A DNA stretch of 64,000 nucleotides from an uncultured bacterium (GTDB taxonomy: Bacteria; Cyanobacteriota; Vampirovibrionia; Gastranaerophilales; Gastranaerophilaceae). Shown here piece by piece: positions 16,186 to 25,639 of the stretch; positions within the stretch are counted from its first letter, which is position 1; every line of letters starts with the position of its first letter. The translations under genes and the position numbers were made by a program. The stretch covers positions 62,001-126,000 of the forward strand of contig CASEYP010000019.1 in assembly GCA_949292185.1 (NCBI GenBank), read 5' to 3'. Below the pieces are notes generated by a model. It worked only from the letters and a program-made list of their open reading frames with translations. It ran no database searches and was not told the origin of the DNA.

Positions 16186-17562
16186 ATGTTTGACAATTTA
16201 AGCGAAAAATTACAAAATATAATCTCAAAAACCAGAGGTCAGGAATTAACGCAAGATAATATGCAAGAAGCACTGAGAGAAATCAGACGTGCACTATTGG
16301 AAGCTGATGTGAATTTACGTGTTGTCAAAGCATTTATATCTTCTATAAAAGATAAAGCTGAAGGCGAAAATGTATTACAAGGTATAGATCCGTCTCAGCA
16401 ATTAGTAAAGATTGTACATGATGAACTTGTTAATATACTTGGTCAAGAACTTAAACCATTAAATTTATCAGGTCATCCAAGTTTAATTATGATGTTAGGT
16501 TTGCAAGGTTCAGGTAAAACAACATCTTCAGCTAAATTAGCAGTAAAATTAAAAAAAGAAGGCAAAAATCCTTTACTTGTTGCATGTGACGTTTACAGAC
16601 CTGCAGCAATAACTCAATTACAAACTTTAGGACAAGAAATTGGCTGTGAAGTTTTTACAATTCCTGATTCTAAAGATGTACAAAACATTGTTCAAAGTGC
16701 AATAAATTATGCTAAAGAAAAAGGATTTAATGTTTTAATCCTAGATACAGCAGGCCGTTTACAGATTGATACAGAGATGATGGCGGAATTACTTATTATA
16801 GATAGAGTATTCCAACCACACGAAAAACTTTTGGTAATTGATGCCATGACAGGTCAAGAAGCTGTCCATGTTGCAGAAAATTTTGATGCTCAAATAGGTT
16901 TAACAGGTTTAGTTTTAACAAAATTAGACGGTGACTCAAGAGGTGGTTCAGCATTATCTGTTGTTTACTGCACAGGAAAACCGATTAAACTAACAGGAAC
17001 AGGCGAAAAACTTAACGCTCTGGAAGATTTTTATCCTGAGCGTATGGCAACAAGAATTCTTGGTATGGGCGATATTGTTTCATTAGTTGAAAGAGCTCAA
17101 GAAGTTTTTGATGAAAAAGAAGCATTAAAAATGCAAGAAAAAATGCAAAAAGCTGAATTTAGTTTCAACGACTTTTTATCAATGCAAAAACAAATGAAAA
17201 TGTTTGGCTCTATGGATCAAATTCTTGGAATGCTTCCCGGTGTAAATTTAAAACAAGCAGATAGAGAAAAGATTTCACACGCAAGTGAAACAGAATTTAA
17301 AAAGATTGAAGTATTCATTCAAAGTATGACCCCGGAAGAACGTGATAATCCTGATTTGATGAATACCAGCCGCAAAAAAAGAATTGCTCAAGGTTGTGGT
17401 ATGGATATGCACACAATCAATCTTTACGTAAAACAATTTGAACAAATGCGCCAAATGATGAAAGGTATGAACAAAATGCAAAAAATGTTCAGCGGTTTTA
17501 GCAAAAAAGATGAGAAAAAAGCTATGGTTAAAGCTATGAAAATGATGAGAAGATTTAAATAA
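16186..17562 (+). CDS. ffh: Signal recognition particle protein Ffh (SRP54)
   Basis: The 458-residue GTPase has an N-terminal helical domain, the G1 loop GLQGSGKTT (105-113), DTAGR (near 187) and TKLDGD (245-250). A methionine-rich M domain follows (after about 300; KMQKMFSGF and MVKAMKMMRRF at the end) that binds the SRP RNA and signal peptides. It delivers nascent membrane proteins to FtsY and SecYEG. AAAGGG precedes the ATG. rpsP and rimM, often next to ffh, are not here; the following gene is on the opposite strand. Confidence 0.96.
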   Translation: MFDNLSEKLQNIISKTRGQELTQDNMQEALREIRRALLEADVNLRVVKAFISSIKDKAEGENVLQGIDPSQQLVKIVHDELVNILGQELKPLNLSGHPSLIMMLGLQGSGKTTSSAKLAVKLKKEGKNPLLVACDVYRPAAITQLQTLGQEIGCEVFTIPDSKDVQNIVQSAINYAKEKGFNVLILDTAGRLQIDTEMMAELLIIDRVFQPHEKLLVIDAMTGQEAVHVAENFDAQIGLTGLVLTKLDGDSRGGSALSVVYCTGKPIKLTGTGEKLNALEDFYPERMATRILGMGDIVSLVERAQEVFDEKEALKMQEKMQKAEFSFNDFLSMQKQMKMFGSMDQILGMLPGVNLKQADREKISHASETEFKKIEVFIQSMTPEERDNPDLMNTSRKKRIAQGCGMDMHTINLYVKQFEQMRQMMKGMNKMQKMFSGFSKKDEKKAMVKAMKMMRRFK

Positions 17563-17579
17563 TAAAATATCAAAATTCT

Positions 17580-18878
17580 TTATTCATTGAATTCTTTTAT
17601 AAATAAATCAACCCATTTTATTAAACTCGAAATTTCATAAGGCTTTGGCAAATATAAATCTGCACCTGCATTCAAAACTAATTCCTTATCGTGAATAATT
17701 GATGTTACGATAATTTTAGAATTTTTAAAATCTTTATGCTGTTTTAATTTATAGCAAAGATTTAAGCCATTACGTTTACCAACATCACCGGCATCAATTA
17801 TAATTAAAGCGGGCAAATCCTTTTTCTTTGGCATACTGTAGGTATTTATAATTTTAGTTTCATATCCTTGAAGATTTAAGATTGTATTTAACAGAACACT
17901 TAAAGCTTCATCCGTTTCAAAAATTAAAATTTTATTGTTATATTCTTTTTCAACAACTGCATTATTCGCATACAATTTAGGACGTTCAATTAAGAAATTA
18001 GATTTGTTCGGCAAATCTGCAACATTATGAATTTGAATTAGTGAATTTAAAACTTGGGTAGTATCCTTATAATTCGTAAATTCATTAGTAACAACACTGA
18101 TTGTAGAATGTACAAAATTTGCACGTCTACCGGCAAACTCATCTCCTTGCAAAATCATATAACCACGCTCTAAATCGTGTTGAGCATAGAATTTTGAAGA
18201 AACCGAATCAAATGCGAAAGTTAAAAATCTTGCTAATCTTTCAGCTTTGAGAGAATCTGTAATTAAAATAAAAACATTTTCACTAAGCTCGCCAATATAA
18301 TCACTTTCGCTAACAGAAGCTTTTATTATTGCGACATAAGTTTGTAATAATTTATCAGACGCTAATTGAGTATAAGCCTGTTTATAACTGTCAAAATTTT
18401 CAATACTTATAGACAAAATTGCCCAATTTTTATCATTAAGTTTACGTTTGATTGCGCGAAGTGTATAATTTTTATTTGGAATGAACAATTTTGTATCCAA
18501 ATTTGTCTCAAATTCACGACGTAAATGTGCTGTTATTCTAACTTTAAATTCTTCAGAATTAACCGGTTCTGATAAAAAATCATCAGCTCCGCTTTCTAAA
18601 ACCTTAATTCTATCATTAAAATCCGCAGACTTTGATAAAGCAACGATTATAGGACGCATATTATATGTCAAAGCTCTTACCTGCTTGCAAAAATCCGATA
18701 AGTCATCATCAAAACTATCTGATATAATTATCAAATCAGGTTCTTCATCTTGAATTATCTTTATTGAAGTTATCAAATCTTTAGAAACAATAACTTCATT
18801 AGAATTTGATTCCAAAAGTCGTTTATATTTTGTCGATAATTCGAGTCTTTTATCAATAATTAATGTGACTGACTGCAT
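17580..18878 (-). CDS. Response regulator: receiver - degenerate GGDEF-like - receiver
   Basis: The 432-residue protein begins with a receiver domain (1-120; phospho-site region LIIISDSFDDD, Lys near SEPVNSEEF) in which the usual acidic pocket is altered. A middle domain (about 135-285) has the length and pattern of a GGDEF domain but no GG(D/E)EF motif, so it should not make c-di-GMP. A second receiver (about 310-430) has IIIDAGD with a plausible phospho-Asp and the LPKPYE signature with the conserved Lys. It overlaps the upstream kinase gene by 19 bases, so they form a two-component pair. I infer an adaptor or relay output rather than a DNA-binding regulator. Confidence 0.75.
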   Translation of the reverse strand: MQSVTLIIDKRLELSTKYKRLLESNSNEVIVSKDLITSIKIIQDEEPDLIIISDSFDDDLSDFCKQVRALTYNMRPIIVALSKSADFNDRIKVLESGADDFLSEPVNSEEFKVRITAHLRREFETNLDTKLFIPNKNYTLRAIKRKLNDKNWAILSISIENFDSYKQAYTQLASDKLLQTYVAIIKASVSESDYIGELSENVFILITDSLKAERLARFLTFAFDSVSSKFYAQHDLERGYMILQGDEFAGRRANFVHSTISVVTNEFTNYKDTTQVLNSLIQIHNVADLPNKSNFLIERPKLYANNAVVEKEYNNKILIFETDEALSVLLNTILNLQGYETKIINTYSMPKKKDLPALIIIDAGDVGKRNGLNLCYKLKQHKDFKNSKIIVTSIIHDKELVLNAGADLYLPKPYEISSLIKWVDLFIKEFNE

Positions 18879-19612
18879 TTTATCCTCGCTTGTTCTTCAA
18901 TACTTTTTACCGGCAAAATAATTTTAAAAGTAATTTTGCTAAGATTTGAATTATCATTTAGAGGCTCAGAATTTACAGAAATTTTTCCATCCATCTTTTC
19001 AATTATATTTTTTGTAATATATAACCCCAAACCACTGCCTTGAACTTTTCTGGTTAAAGGGTTATCTATTCTTGAAAATTTGGTAAATATTTTGTCATAA
19101 TCTGATTTATCAATGCCCAAACCTTTATTTATAAATTCCATACATACATTATTATTTTCGCAAAAAGCTTTTATAATTGTTGTAGAATTTTCCGGAGAAT
19201 ATTTTGCACTGTTTTCGACCAAATTTGTCAAAACCTGTTGAAACTTATCTCTATCAACAAAAATATTTGGCAAATTAGGTTGATAAGAAACTTCAAAACT
19301 GTGATTAGGATACTGGTTTTTCACAATCGTAATAACTTGCTCTAACGGAATTTTTATATTTACTTCGTTAAACACAAATGTGCTATTTGCAGACTGCAAT
19401 TTAGTTACAGAAAGCATATTTTCAACCAAATGAATAAGTCTGTTTGATTGATCCTCAATAATTTTGATAAACTTTTTTTTGCTATTATCATCAAGCTTGT
19501 CCCAAGACGCAAGCATTGTCTGCGAAAACCCTCTTATTGAAGTTAAAGGTGTTCGCAATTCATGACTAACTGTTGATATAAAATCTTCGTAATTTTGTTC
19601 TAATTTATCCAT
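18860..19612 (-). CDS. Soluble sensor histidine kinase core
   Basis: The 250-residue protein starts almost directly with the HisKA dimerisation domain (VSHELRTPLTSIRGFSQT, phospho-His near residue 17). The HATPase domain follows with N-box NLVENSAKYSPE, IDKSDYDKIFTKF (F box) and GSGLGLYITK (G2). It lacks any transmembrane or input domain, so it must be cytoplasmic and receive its signal through a partner protein. It is first gene of a two-gene operon with the double-receiver regulator. The start has no convincing Shine-Dalgarno sequence, so a longer form starting upstream was considered, but no in-frame alternative is visible. Confidence 0.85.
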   Translation of the reverse strand: MDKLEQNYEDFISTVSHELRTPLTSIRGFSQTMLASWDKLDDNSKKKFIKIIEDQSNRLIHLVENMLSVTKLQSANSTFVFNEVNIKIPLEQVITIVKNQYPNHSFEVSYQPNLPNIFVDRDKFQQVLTNLVENSAKYSPENSTTIIKAFCENNNVCMEFINKGLGIDKSDYDKIFTKFSRIDNPLTRKVQGSGLGLYITKNIIEKMDGKISVNSEPLNDNSNLSKITFKIILPVKSIEEQARIKCSQSH

Positions 19613-19733
19613 AGGTTCATTATATCAAATTTTTACACATTTAGGACTATTTTAATATTATTTTAATGAATTTCACTTATCTATCAATTATAAGAATGAT
19701 TGATTTTGGATAAAAAAATATTAAGATTAAAAT

Positions 19734-20381
19734 ATGAAAAAGTTTCTAATCAGTGTATTTTTAATTATATTTGGTTTGTTTACACTTCTCCCATATACAA
19801 TGGCAGAAGAACAGCAGGCGACTTCATACCCTGAAGATGTTGATAAACAAGAAATTACAGAAGATGAATATACTGAAGATATTGATATTGAACAAATGTA
19901 CAGAGATATGCCCGTTCCGGATTTTAAATATGTTCACGATATCGACCCTGGAGAATACCAAGATACAATGTATTCAACTTGGTCACCTTATCCGCTGTTT
20001 AGGTTAACCGCACCATTATTTTTCAAAACCGTGAAAATAGATCCCGGATATTATCTTTTAACCCCAAGAGAACACGACGGTTCTTGGTATATTTTATTTA
20101 AAGAAGCAGGAAAAGTTAAATATATTGTCCCGTGCTACAAAAAAGAAATGGTTCCTTTAGACTTTTACAAAAATAATCTTCCGCAAATAAAAATGACCAA
20201 AGTTCAACTTATCAGAGAAAAATTCTTGAAGTTTGTCGGCAAAAATGTAAAAAGTTCTAAACGAAAACCTATTCCTGATACTTATTTAGAAGCCTCAGAT
20301 TTGGATAATAATTTCATTTCAATTATCGTATATTGGGGTAATTACAGATATTATTTTGTACTAAGAACAATACAACTATAG
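19734..20381 (+). CDS. Exported protein of unknown function
   Basis: The 215-residue product has a signal peptide (residues 1-24, ending YTMA before EEQQ). An acidic stretch follows (about 30-60, EITEDEYTEDIDIEQ), then a folded region with many aromatic residues (WSPYPLFRLT, HDGSWYILFK, VYWGNYRYYF). No known domain is recognised. No Shine-Dalgarno sequence is visible before the ATG. It lies upstream of the parvulin gene on the same strand, 55 bases away, so the two may be co-transcribed periplasmic proteins. Confidence 0.7.
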   Translation: MKKFLISVFLIIFGLFTLLPYTMAEEQQATSYPEDVDKQEITEDEYTEDIDIEQMYRDMPVPDFKYVHDIDPGEYQDTMYSTWSPYPLFRLTAPLFFKTVKIDPGYYLLTPREHDGSWYILFKEAGKVKYIVPCYKKEMVPLDFYKNNLPQIKMTKVQLIREKFLKFVGKNVKSSKRKPIPDTYLEASDLDNNFISIIVYWGNYRYYFVLRTIQL

Positions 20382-20436
20382 TATATTAATTTTTGTCTTT
20401 ATGTGATAATATGAAAAAAAATTGAGGAGGATTTAT

Positions 20437-20814
20437 ATGAAATCTATAATAAAAATATTTATGGCTGTTATGCTTTTATTTACAGGTTTAGGCTCATTCG
20501 CACAAGGTGGTTTTCTTAACCCGAATTTAGATGTTCACGAAGTTCGCGCAAGCCATATTCTTGTTAAAACAAGACCTGAAGCTGTAAAAATTAAAAAAGA
20601 AATAGAAAACGGTGAGATCTCATTTGAAGATGCCGCAAGAATGTATTCACTTTGTCCATCAGGTCAAAAAGGCGGTGATTTAGGTTATTTCAATAGAAAA
20701 CAAATGGTTCAACAATTTTCAGATACAGCATTTGATCTAAAGGTTGGACAAATATCTGATCCTGTAGGTACAAAATTTGGCTGGCACATTATTAAAACTA
20801 CAGATAAACGGTAA
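20437..20814 (+). CDS. Exported parvulin-type peptidyl-prolyl isomerase
   Basis: The 125-residue product has a signal peptide (about 1-22) followed by a single parvulin domain: VRASHILVKT, EEISFEDAA-type helix and the segment QKGGDLGYFNRKQM, ending FGWHIIKT. This is a PpiC/PrsA-type fold that isomerises X-Pro bonds in exported proteins. It lacks the flanking chaperone domains of SurA or PrsA, so it is a minimal form. GAGGAGG places the start at 20437; an in-frame TTG at 20422 overlaps this binding site and is rejected. Confidence 0.88.
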   Translation: MKSIIKIFMAVMLLFTGLGSFAQGGFLNPNLDVHEVRASHILVKTRPEAVKIKKEIENGEISFEDAARMYSLCPSGQKGGDLGYFNRKQMVQQFSDTAFDLKVGQISDPVGTKFGWHIIKTTDKR

Positions 20815-20848
20815 AATTAAAGCCTAAAACATAAAATAAATTTTATTC

Positions 20849-20878
20849 AAGACGATAACTTTATTGGGTTATCGTCTT
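20849..20878. terminator. Bidirectional terminator overlapping the MATE stop codon
   Basis: AAGACGATAAC and GTTATCGTCTT form an 11-base perfect stem with an eight-base loop. The right arm lies in the last codons of the MATE gene. The plus strand continues with ATATTTTC and the minus strand with an AT-rich run. It serves convergent genes. Confidence 0.65.
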
Positions 20879-22231
20879 ATATTTTCTATCAATTTTTCTA
20901 ATATTTATGTAATAACCTAAGGCAACAATAATAGCAGCACTTAACCAAGCAATAGGGCCTGCATAAAATACTCCCAAATAACCATATTGAACAGCAAGAT
21001 ACCCAGCAGCATAAGCTCTTACCATAAGTTCTGCGCAAGATGATGTTAATGGGATTAATGGCCTACCCATACCCTGCATTGCGTTTCTATATATGAAAAT
21101 TTGCCCTAAGAAGAAATAAAATAATGTACTTATCCACAAATAATCATGTGCAATTTTAATAACATCAGGATTAACTTTCCCAATAAATAATTGAACAATA
21201 TGACTGCCCCAATATCTCATAACAACAGCCATGACAATACTTAAAATAACATTTATAATAGAACCACGTTTTACACCTTGTTTAATACGATGAATCTTTT
21301 GAGCCCCAAAATTTTGAGCAACAAATGCAGCCAACGCAACCCCAAATGAAATCATAGGCATAGTAGCAATTTGTTCAATTCTCAAAGCTGCTGTGAAAGC
21401 AGCAATTACATTCGCGCCAAAAGAATTACAAACACTTTGAATAATCAAAATTCCAATTCCTAAAACAGAAAATTGAACAGCCATTGGAATTCCAACTGCC
21501 AAATGTTCTTTTGCAATTTGTCTATCCTCTTCACTATGAAGAAAATCAAACATCCATTCTTCTTTTTTAGTGTGCAAAATAGGAAACTTAAGTTTAATAT
21601 ATATAATACACATCAACGCCGAAACGCCCTGAGATAAAACAACCGCAACGGCAGACCCCGGAACGCCCCAGTGAAATTTCAAAATAAAAAGTAATGCCAA
21701 AAATACATTCAAAACAGACGCAAAAATCAGAAAATATAAAGGAGTTTTGCTATCTCCTAAAGCCCTTACAATACTAGCTAACAAATTATAAAGATTAACT
21801 GTAATAAGTCCCCAAATACAAATTTGAATATACCAAAACGCATTATGCATAATCTCGTGAGGAACATTCATCATAAATAACACAGGCTTCATCAATAGTG
21901 AAAAAACGACAGTAAAAAATGCCGTAAAAGCCGTACTAAGAATAGTCGAAATAGTAACAGATCTTCTAACCCCCACATAATCCTGTGCACCAAAACGCTG
22001 ACCGGTTATAACTGCAAACCCATTATTCATACCGACAACAGCAAAAAGAATCAAAGCAAATAATGGAGCAACAGCACCAACAGATGCTAAAGCATCAACC
22101 CCCAAGGTTCTTCCAACTATCACGATATCTGAGATATTGTACAATTGCTGGAAAATATTACCAATCAATAGGGGTACTGAAAATAAAAATATAACCTTTA
22201 AAGGTTCGCCATCTGTTAAATCCTTTATCAT
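20861..22231 (-). CDS. MATE-family multidrug/sodium antiporter
   Basis: The protein has about 12 hydrophobic segments and the MATE start signature (IKDLTDGEPLKVIFLFSVPL, then GNIFQQLYNISDIVIVGR). MATE proteins export cationic drugs or metabolites in exchange for sodium ions or protons. I chose the ATG at 22231 (456 residues), which gives the usual family length; in-frame upstream codons to 22321 would add a cysteine-rich tail with no counterpart. No good ribosome binding site is visible at any candidate, so the start is uncertain. It is divergent from tRNA-Met. Confidence 0.9.
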   Translation of the reverse strand: MIKDLTDGEPLKVIFLFSVPLLIGNIFQQLYNISDIVIVGRTLGVDALASVGAVAPLFALILFAVVGMNNGFAVITGQRFGAQDYVGVRRSVTISTILSTAFTAFFTVVFSLLMKPVLFMMNVPHEIMHNAFWYIQICIWGLITVNLYNLLASIVRALGDSKTPLYFLIFASVLNVFLALLFILKFHWGVPGSAVAVVLSQGVSALMCIIYIKLKFPILHTKKEEWMFDFLHSEEDRQIAKEHLAVGIPMAVQFSVLGIGILIIQSVCNSFGANVIAAFTAALRIEQIATMPMISFGVALAAFVAQNFGAQKIHRIKQGVKRGSIINVILSIVMAVVMRYWGSHIVQLFIGKVNPDVIKIAHDYLWISTLFYFFLGQIFIYRNAMQGMGRPLIPLTSSCAELMVRAYAAGYLAVQYGYLGVFYAGPIAWLSAAIIVALGYYINIRKIDRKYKTITQ

Positions 22232-22337
22232 ACTAGATATTATATAGCAAAAAAATACTTGAAAAAATTTTTTCTTCATGACACAATAGACATATGCGGA
22301 GCAAGTCCGCAAGGAAATCAATAGAAAAAAGGGTTAT

Positions 22338-22411
22338 GGCAAGGTAGCTCAGCTGGCTAGAGCGTTCGGCTCATACCCGAGAGGTCGAGAGTTCGAGTCT
22401 CTCCCTTGCTA
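22338..22411 (+). tRNA. tRNA with CAT anticodon (elongator Met, or Ile2)
   Basis: The 74-base sequence folds as a full cloverleaf: acceptor GGCAAGG/CCTTGCT with a G-U first pair, anticodon stem TTCGG/CCGAG around loop CTCATAC, and T arm GAGAG-TTCGAGT-CTCTC. The anticodon stem lacks the three G-C pairs of the initiator, so it is elongator Met or the lysidine-modified Ile2 tRNA; sequence alone does not separate these. CCA is not encoded. Confidence 0.93.
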
Positions 22412-22419
22412 AATATAAG

Positions 22420-22449
22420 GAGACAGTGTTTGTACTGTCTCTTTTTATT
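22420..22449 (+). terminator. Terminator of tRNA-Met
   Basis: GAGACAGT and ACTGTCTC form an eight-base perfect stem with a six-base loop followed by TTTTTATTTT, nine bases after the tRNA. Confidence 0.85.
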
Positions 22450-22475
22450 TTCAAAAATTATGGATAACAAAATAT

Positions 22476-23033
22476 ATGTCTAACATAAGTTTTCAAGGAA
22501 ATTACATTACTTCAGTAAATATACTAAAAAGAAATAGCTTTTATATATTTAAACCTCATACAGTCTCTGTTGTAGAAGTTGATACTTTAAATAAAAGAGA
22601 TATTTCGGCTCTAAGAAATATTGAAAACTCTTGGGCTGAACCATTTTCAGATATGGTAAGTGATGATGCACAAATTTTTGCAAAACATTTAGAAAAGAAT
22701 CTTTTTCACAGATTTTTTGTCTTAACAAATCAAAAAGATAATTTTCATAATCTAAAACCTGATGAAATTTTAGCAACAACAGAAATTTGTGCATTCCCAA
22801 CATCTAAAAAAATTAATATTGATGCTCTTCAAGTTAATCCAAATCACAAATATCATGCAAAACATAGAAATTATAAAAATATTGGCTCTGCATTCCTTGA
22901 CGCAATTAAACTAATTTTTAAAAATAAAGCAATCACAGTACAACCAACACCCTCAGCATTCCCTTTCTATATAAAAAATAAATTCCACCCAATATACAAA
23001 AATTCAAAAAATTTATTATTTTTAGAAGTCTAA
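22476..23033 (+). CDS. Possible GNAT-type acetyltransferase
   Basis: The 185-residue product begins MSNISFQGNYITS. Residues about 115-165 match the GNAT acetyl-CoA pattern loosely: a beta strand (INIDALQVNP), a basic loop and helix YKNIGSAFLDAIKLIF where the (R/Q)xxGxG/A motif would be, and later SAFPFYIKNKF, like the FYxKxGF end of GNAT domains. The glycine motif is incomplete (NIGSA), so the call is tentative. The N-terminal F-x-G resembles that of two other small proteins in the window (36870-37295, 48224-48901). There is no Shine-Dalgarno sequence. Confidence 0.5.
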   Translation: MSNISFQGNYITSVNILKRNSFYIFKPHTVSVVEVDTLNKRDISALRNIENSWAEPFSDMVSDDAQIFAKHLEKNLFHRFFVLTNQKDNFHNLKPDEILATTEICAFPTSKKINIDALQVNPNHKYHAKHRNYKNIGSAFLDAIKLIFKNKAITVQPTPSAFPFYIKNKFHPIYKNSKNLLFLEV

Positions 23034-23096
23034 AAAAACACTTATTTAATATATTTTCTAGTCTTCTTTTTTACAATTGTATTTTATTAAATATTG

Positions 23097-23614
23097 TTAT
23101 TTAGAATTTATATTTTCAGATGTTTGATTAGATATTTTTTTATGCTTCTTGATATAGTTTATTCTTCCATATATTAGAAGAATAACAAGTAGTATATTAA
23201 AAGCTAGCACAATAAAAATATCTTGGTTATATTTAGTTATTTTTATTTTTTCAACACTTGATTTTATCAAATCTTTATCTCGATATGCAAAATTCCGAAT
23301 ATAATAAGGCGAATTGAATAAACTATTATAGTCAGAATCATTAATGAATAAGATCTTAAACGATTATTACCTCTACCATAGACTTCCATATTAATGGGTC
23401 TTTGCAGATTAACTATAGCGGACTGTTGAAATAAAAAATGCTGTTCTAAACTACACTTACTTAAATTACATATTAACACTTCTTTATAAGGGGAACTTAG
23501 TAATAACCAAAACAATACAATAATAGGCATACAAAAAAGTATAAAAAGATAAAACTTGACCAATAAATTGTCAATAAATTTATTTTCTATATTCTTATTA
23601 AAAAAATTAGACAT
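23097..23614 (-). pseudogene. Frameshifted two-helix membrane protein
   Basis: The N-terminal part is read from 23614 (MSNFFNKNIENKF..., helix at about 21-42) until about 23350. In that frame translation then runs through an unlikely hydrophobic tail to a stop at 23267. In the next frame the sequence continues sensibly as FKILFINDSDYNSLFNSPYY, then a second membrane helix (IFIVLAFNILLVILLIYG), a basic tail and a stop at 23097. The total span is one base short of 173 codons, so one base seems to be missing near CGTTTAAG at about 23351-23358. It may be a real disruption or a sequencing error. The function is unknown. Confidence 0.65.
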
Positions 23615-23693
23615 AAATTAAAACCCTTTTATTAATTGCATTGCAGGCAAATTTAATATTATAAAACTTATAACAACAAACTATCTTTAAGCT

Positions 23694-25022
23694 CTATGCC
23701 TTATCTTCAACAAGATTTTCATTGCGTTCAAATTTTTCAACTAAAAGTTTTTTAATACGACGCCCTTTCATTTCAACAACTTTTATTCGCAAATTTTCAA
23801 ATTCAACTTCATCTTTTACTTTAGCTAATCTGCACAAAGATTTTTGAACCAAACCGCCGACAGTTTCAACTTCTTCTTCGTGTTTTTCAATACCAAAATA
23901 TTCGAAAAATTCATCTATTCTTTCTAAACCGTTTACTACAAATTTATTTTCACCAACTTGTTTTATTTCTTCAGATTCTTCACCTTCATCAAACTCATCC
24001 TGAACATCACCAAGAATTTCTTCTAACACATCTTCTAAAGATATAATTCCTGACATTCCGCCAAATTCGTCCATTACAACTGCAATTTCTGTTCGATGTT
24101 CTTTAAAATCTTTTAATAGCACATCCATTGTCATTGTTTCAGGTATCAATAAAGGTTTTCTTAAAACTTTTGAAATATCTAATTCTTTATTTTCTCTAAT
24201 ATATGGATATAAATCTTTGATATGCAAAATTCCGATAATATTATCAAAACTTCCGTTATGCACAGGGTATCTTGAATATTGATTCTCATTTAAAATCTTA
24301 TCCAAATCATCCATCTTTATATCAACAGGCAAAGTTACAACGTTACATCTTGGAACCATAATTTGTTTTGCGATTAAATCCGTAAATTTTAAAGTGTTCT
24401 TTAAAATAAAGTTTTCGGTTTCATTCAAAACCCCGCCTTTATAACTTGCATCAATAATCATATCAATTTCTTCTTCAGTATGAACCCCGTGAGTAGGGTG
24501 AGCAGGTGGTATTCCGAACAATTTTAATGCAAAATTTCCAAAACCGTTTAACAAAAAGATAAATGGCGTAAATAATTTTGCTGTAAATACAAGAGGTCTT
24601 GTTACCATAAGTGTTGTTTTTTCAGGATATTGAAGTGCAATAGATTTTGGCATCAATTCACCAAAAACAACATGCATAAACGTAATCAACACAAACGAAA
24701 TAGCAACAGCAATAGAATGTGTTGCAACCGTTTGAGATATATGAGGAAGAAAATCAAACAACGGCTTGATAAGTTTTGCCAAAGTAGCTTCTCCAACCCA
24801 ACCTAAACCGATACTTGCAATCGTAATTCCCAACTGCGTTGCCGCAATATACTTATCCAATTCTTTTAACGCTTTAGCGGTAAGTTCAGCAGTTTTGTTA
24901 CCCTCGTTAGCTAACTGACAAATTCTTGTCTGCCTCACACTTACTAATGCGAATTCAGACGCTACAAAAAATCCGTTTGCTAATAATAAAAATAATATTA
25001 TAAATAAATTTAATAAAATCAT
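23694..25022 (-). CDS. CorC/HlyC-type membrane protein (DUF21 - CBS pair - CorC_HlyC)
   Basis: The 442-residue protein has an N-terminal DUF21/CNNM region with hydrophobic segments (about 1-180), then two CBS domains (about 215-335; IMVPRCNVVTL, GILHIKDLYP, VVMDEFGGMSGIISLEDVLE). A C-terminal transporter-associated domain (about 355-430) follows. This family is linked to magnesium and cobalt export or homeostasis and was named for haemolysins without real haemolytic function. GAGG precedes the ATG. It is monocistronic. Confidence 0.9.
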   Translation of the reverse strand: MILLNLFIILFLLLANGFFVASEFALVSVRQTRICQLANEGNKTAELTAKALKELDKYIAATQLGITIASIGLGWVGEATLAKLIKPLFDFLPHISQTVATHSIAVAISFVLITFMHVVFGELMPKSIALQYPEKTTLMVTRPLVFTAKLFTPFIFLLNGFGNFALKLFGIPPAHPTHGVHTEEEIDMIIDASYKGGVLNETENFILKNTLKFTDLIAKQIMVPRCNVVTLPVDIKMDDLDKILNENQYSRYPVHNGSFDNIIGILHIKDLYPYIRENKELDISKVLRKPLLIPETMTMDVLLKDFKEHRTEIAVVMDEFGGMSGIISLEDVLEEILGDVQDEFDEGEESEEIKQVGENKFVVNGLERIDEFFEYFGIEKHEEEVETVGGLVQKSLCRLAKVKDEVEFENLRIKVVEMKGRRIKKLLVEKFERNENLVEDKA

Positions 25023-25127
25023 ATTTCCTCATTTATAGTTTGTAACAAGTATACTCTATTATACTAATTATTGGGAAAAAGAACATATTGTTACAAATCT
25101 ATGATAAGGAAACTTTAAAAACAAACA

Positions 25128-25155
25128 CAAAAAGGGAGGAAATAAATTCCTCCCT
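25128..25155 (-). terminator. Terminator of the hsp20 gene
   Basis: AGGGAGGAA and TTCCTCCCT form a nine-base perfect stem with a five-base loop. On the minus strand it is followed by TTTTTGTG. Confidence 0.8.
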
Positions 25156-25183
25156 AACAAATAATATAGATACTTAGTTTATA

Positions 25184-25639
25184 TTATTTTACTGTGATTT
25201 TCTTTACAGAGTCTTTAGTTGTATCCATCTTTGGAACTTTAATTTTCAATACACCATGTTCCAAAGTTGCATCGATTTTATCCATATCAATATCTTCCGG
25301 AAGATAAACTGATCTAGAAAATTCACCATATTTGAATTCAGATCTTTTATAAGCTTTTTTATCTTCGCAAACTTCTTCTTCTTTCTTAGCTCTGATAGTA
25401 AGATAGTTTTTATCGATATCAATGTCCAAATCTTCTTTCTTAACACCAGGCAATTCTGCTCTGATATCATATTCTTTCTCTTTTTCTGTAACCTCAACAG
25501 GCATTGATAATTTTTCTAAATCCTCTGAATATCCGTATTCCGGATAAAAACTGTCAAAATGTCTATTCAAAATTGAACTAATTTCGTCATTAACTGTTTT
25601 GATAAAATTGTCCGGTGCTTTTTTAACTAAAAATCTCAT
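25184..25639 (-). CDS. hsp20: Small heat-shock protein Hsp20
   Basis: The 151-residue protein has an alpha-crystallin domain (about 45-140): KEYDIRAELPGVKKEDLDI, the later ARSVYLPEDID-like strand and VLKIKVPK near the end. It holds unfolded proteins for refolding by ATP-dependent chaperones. AGGAG, nine bases before the ATG at 25639, fixes the start; an upstream in-frame codon at 25672 would only add 11 residues overlapping the binding site. No CIRCE element is visible upstream. Confidence 0.92.
   Translation of the reverse strand: MRFLVKKAPDNFIKTVNDEISSILNRHFDSFYPEYGYSEDLEKLSMPVEVTEKEKEYDIRAELPGVKKEDLDIDIDKNYLTIRAKKEEEVCEDKKAYKRSEFKYGEFSRSVYLPEDIDMDKIDATLEHGVLKIKVPKMDTTKDSVKKITVK

Noticed and set aside
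23267-23614. Intact 115-residue membrane protein
   Set aside because: The C-terminal 30 residues are in a frame that replaces a better continuation ending at 23097; a one-base shift explains the data more fully.
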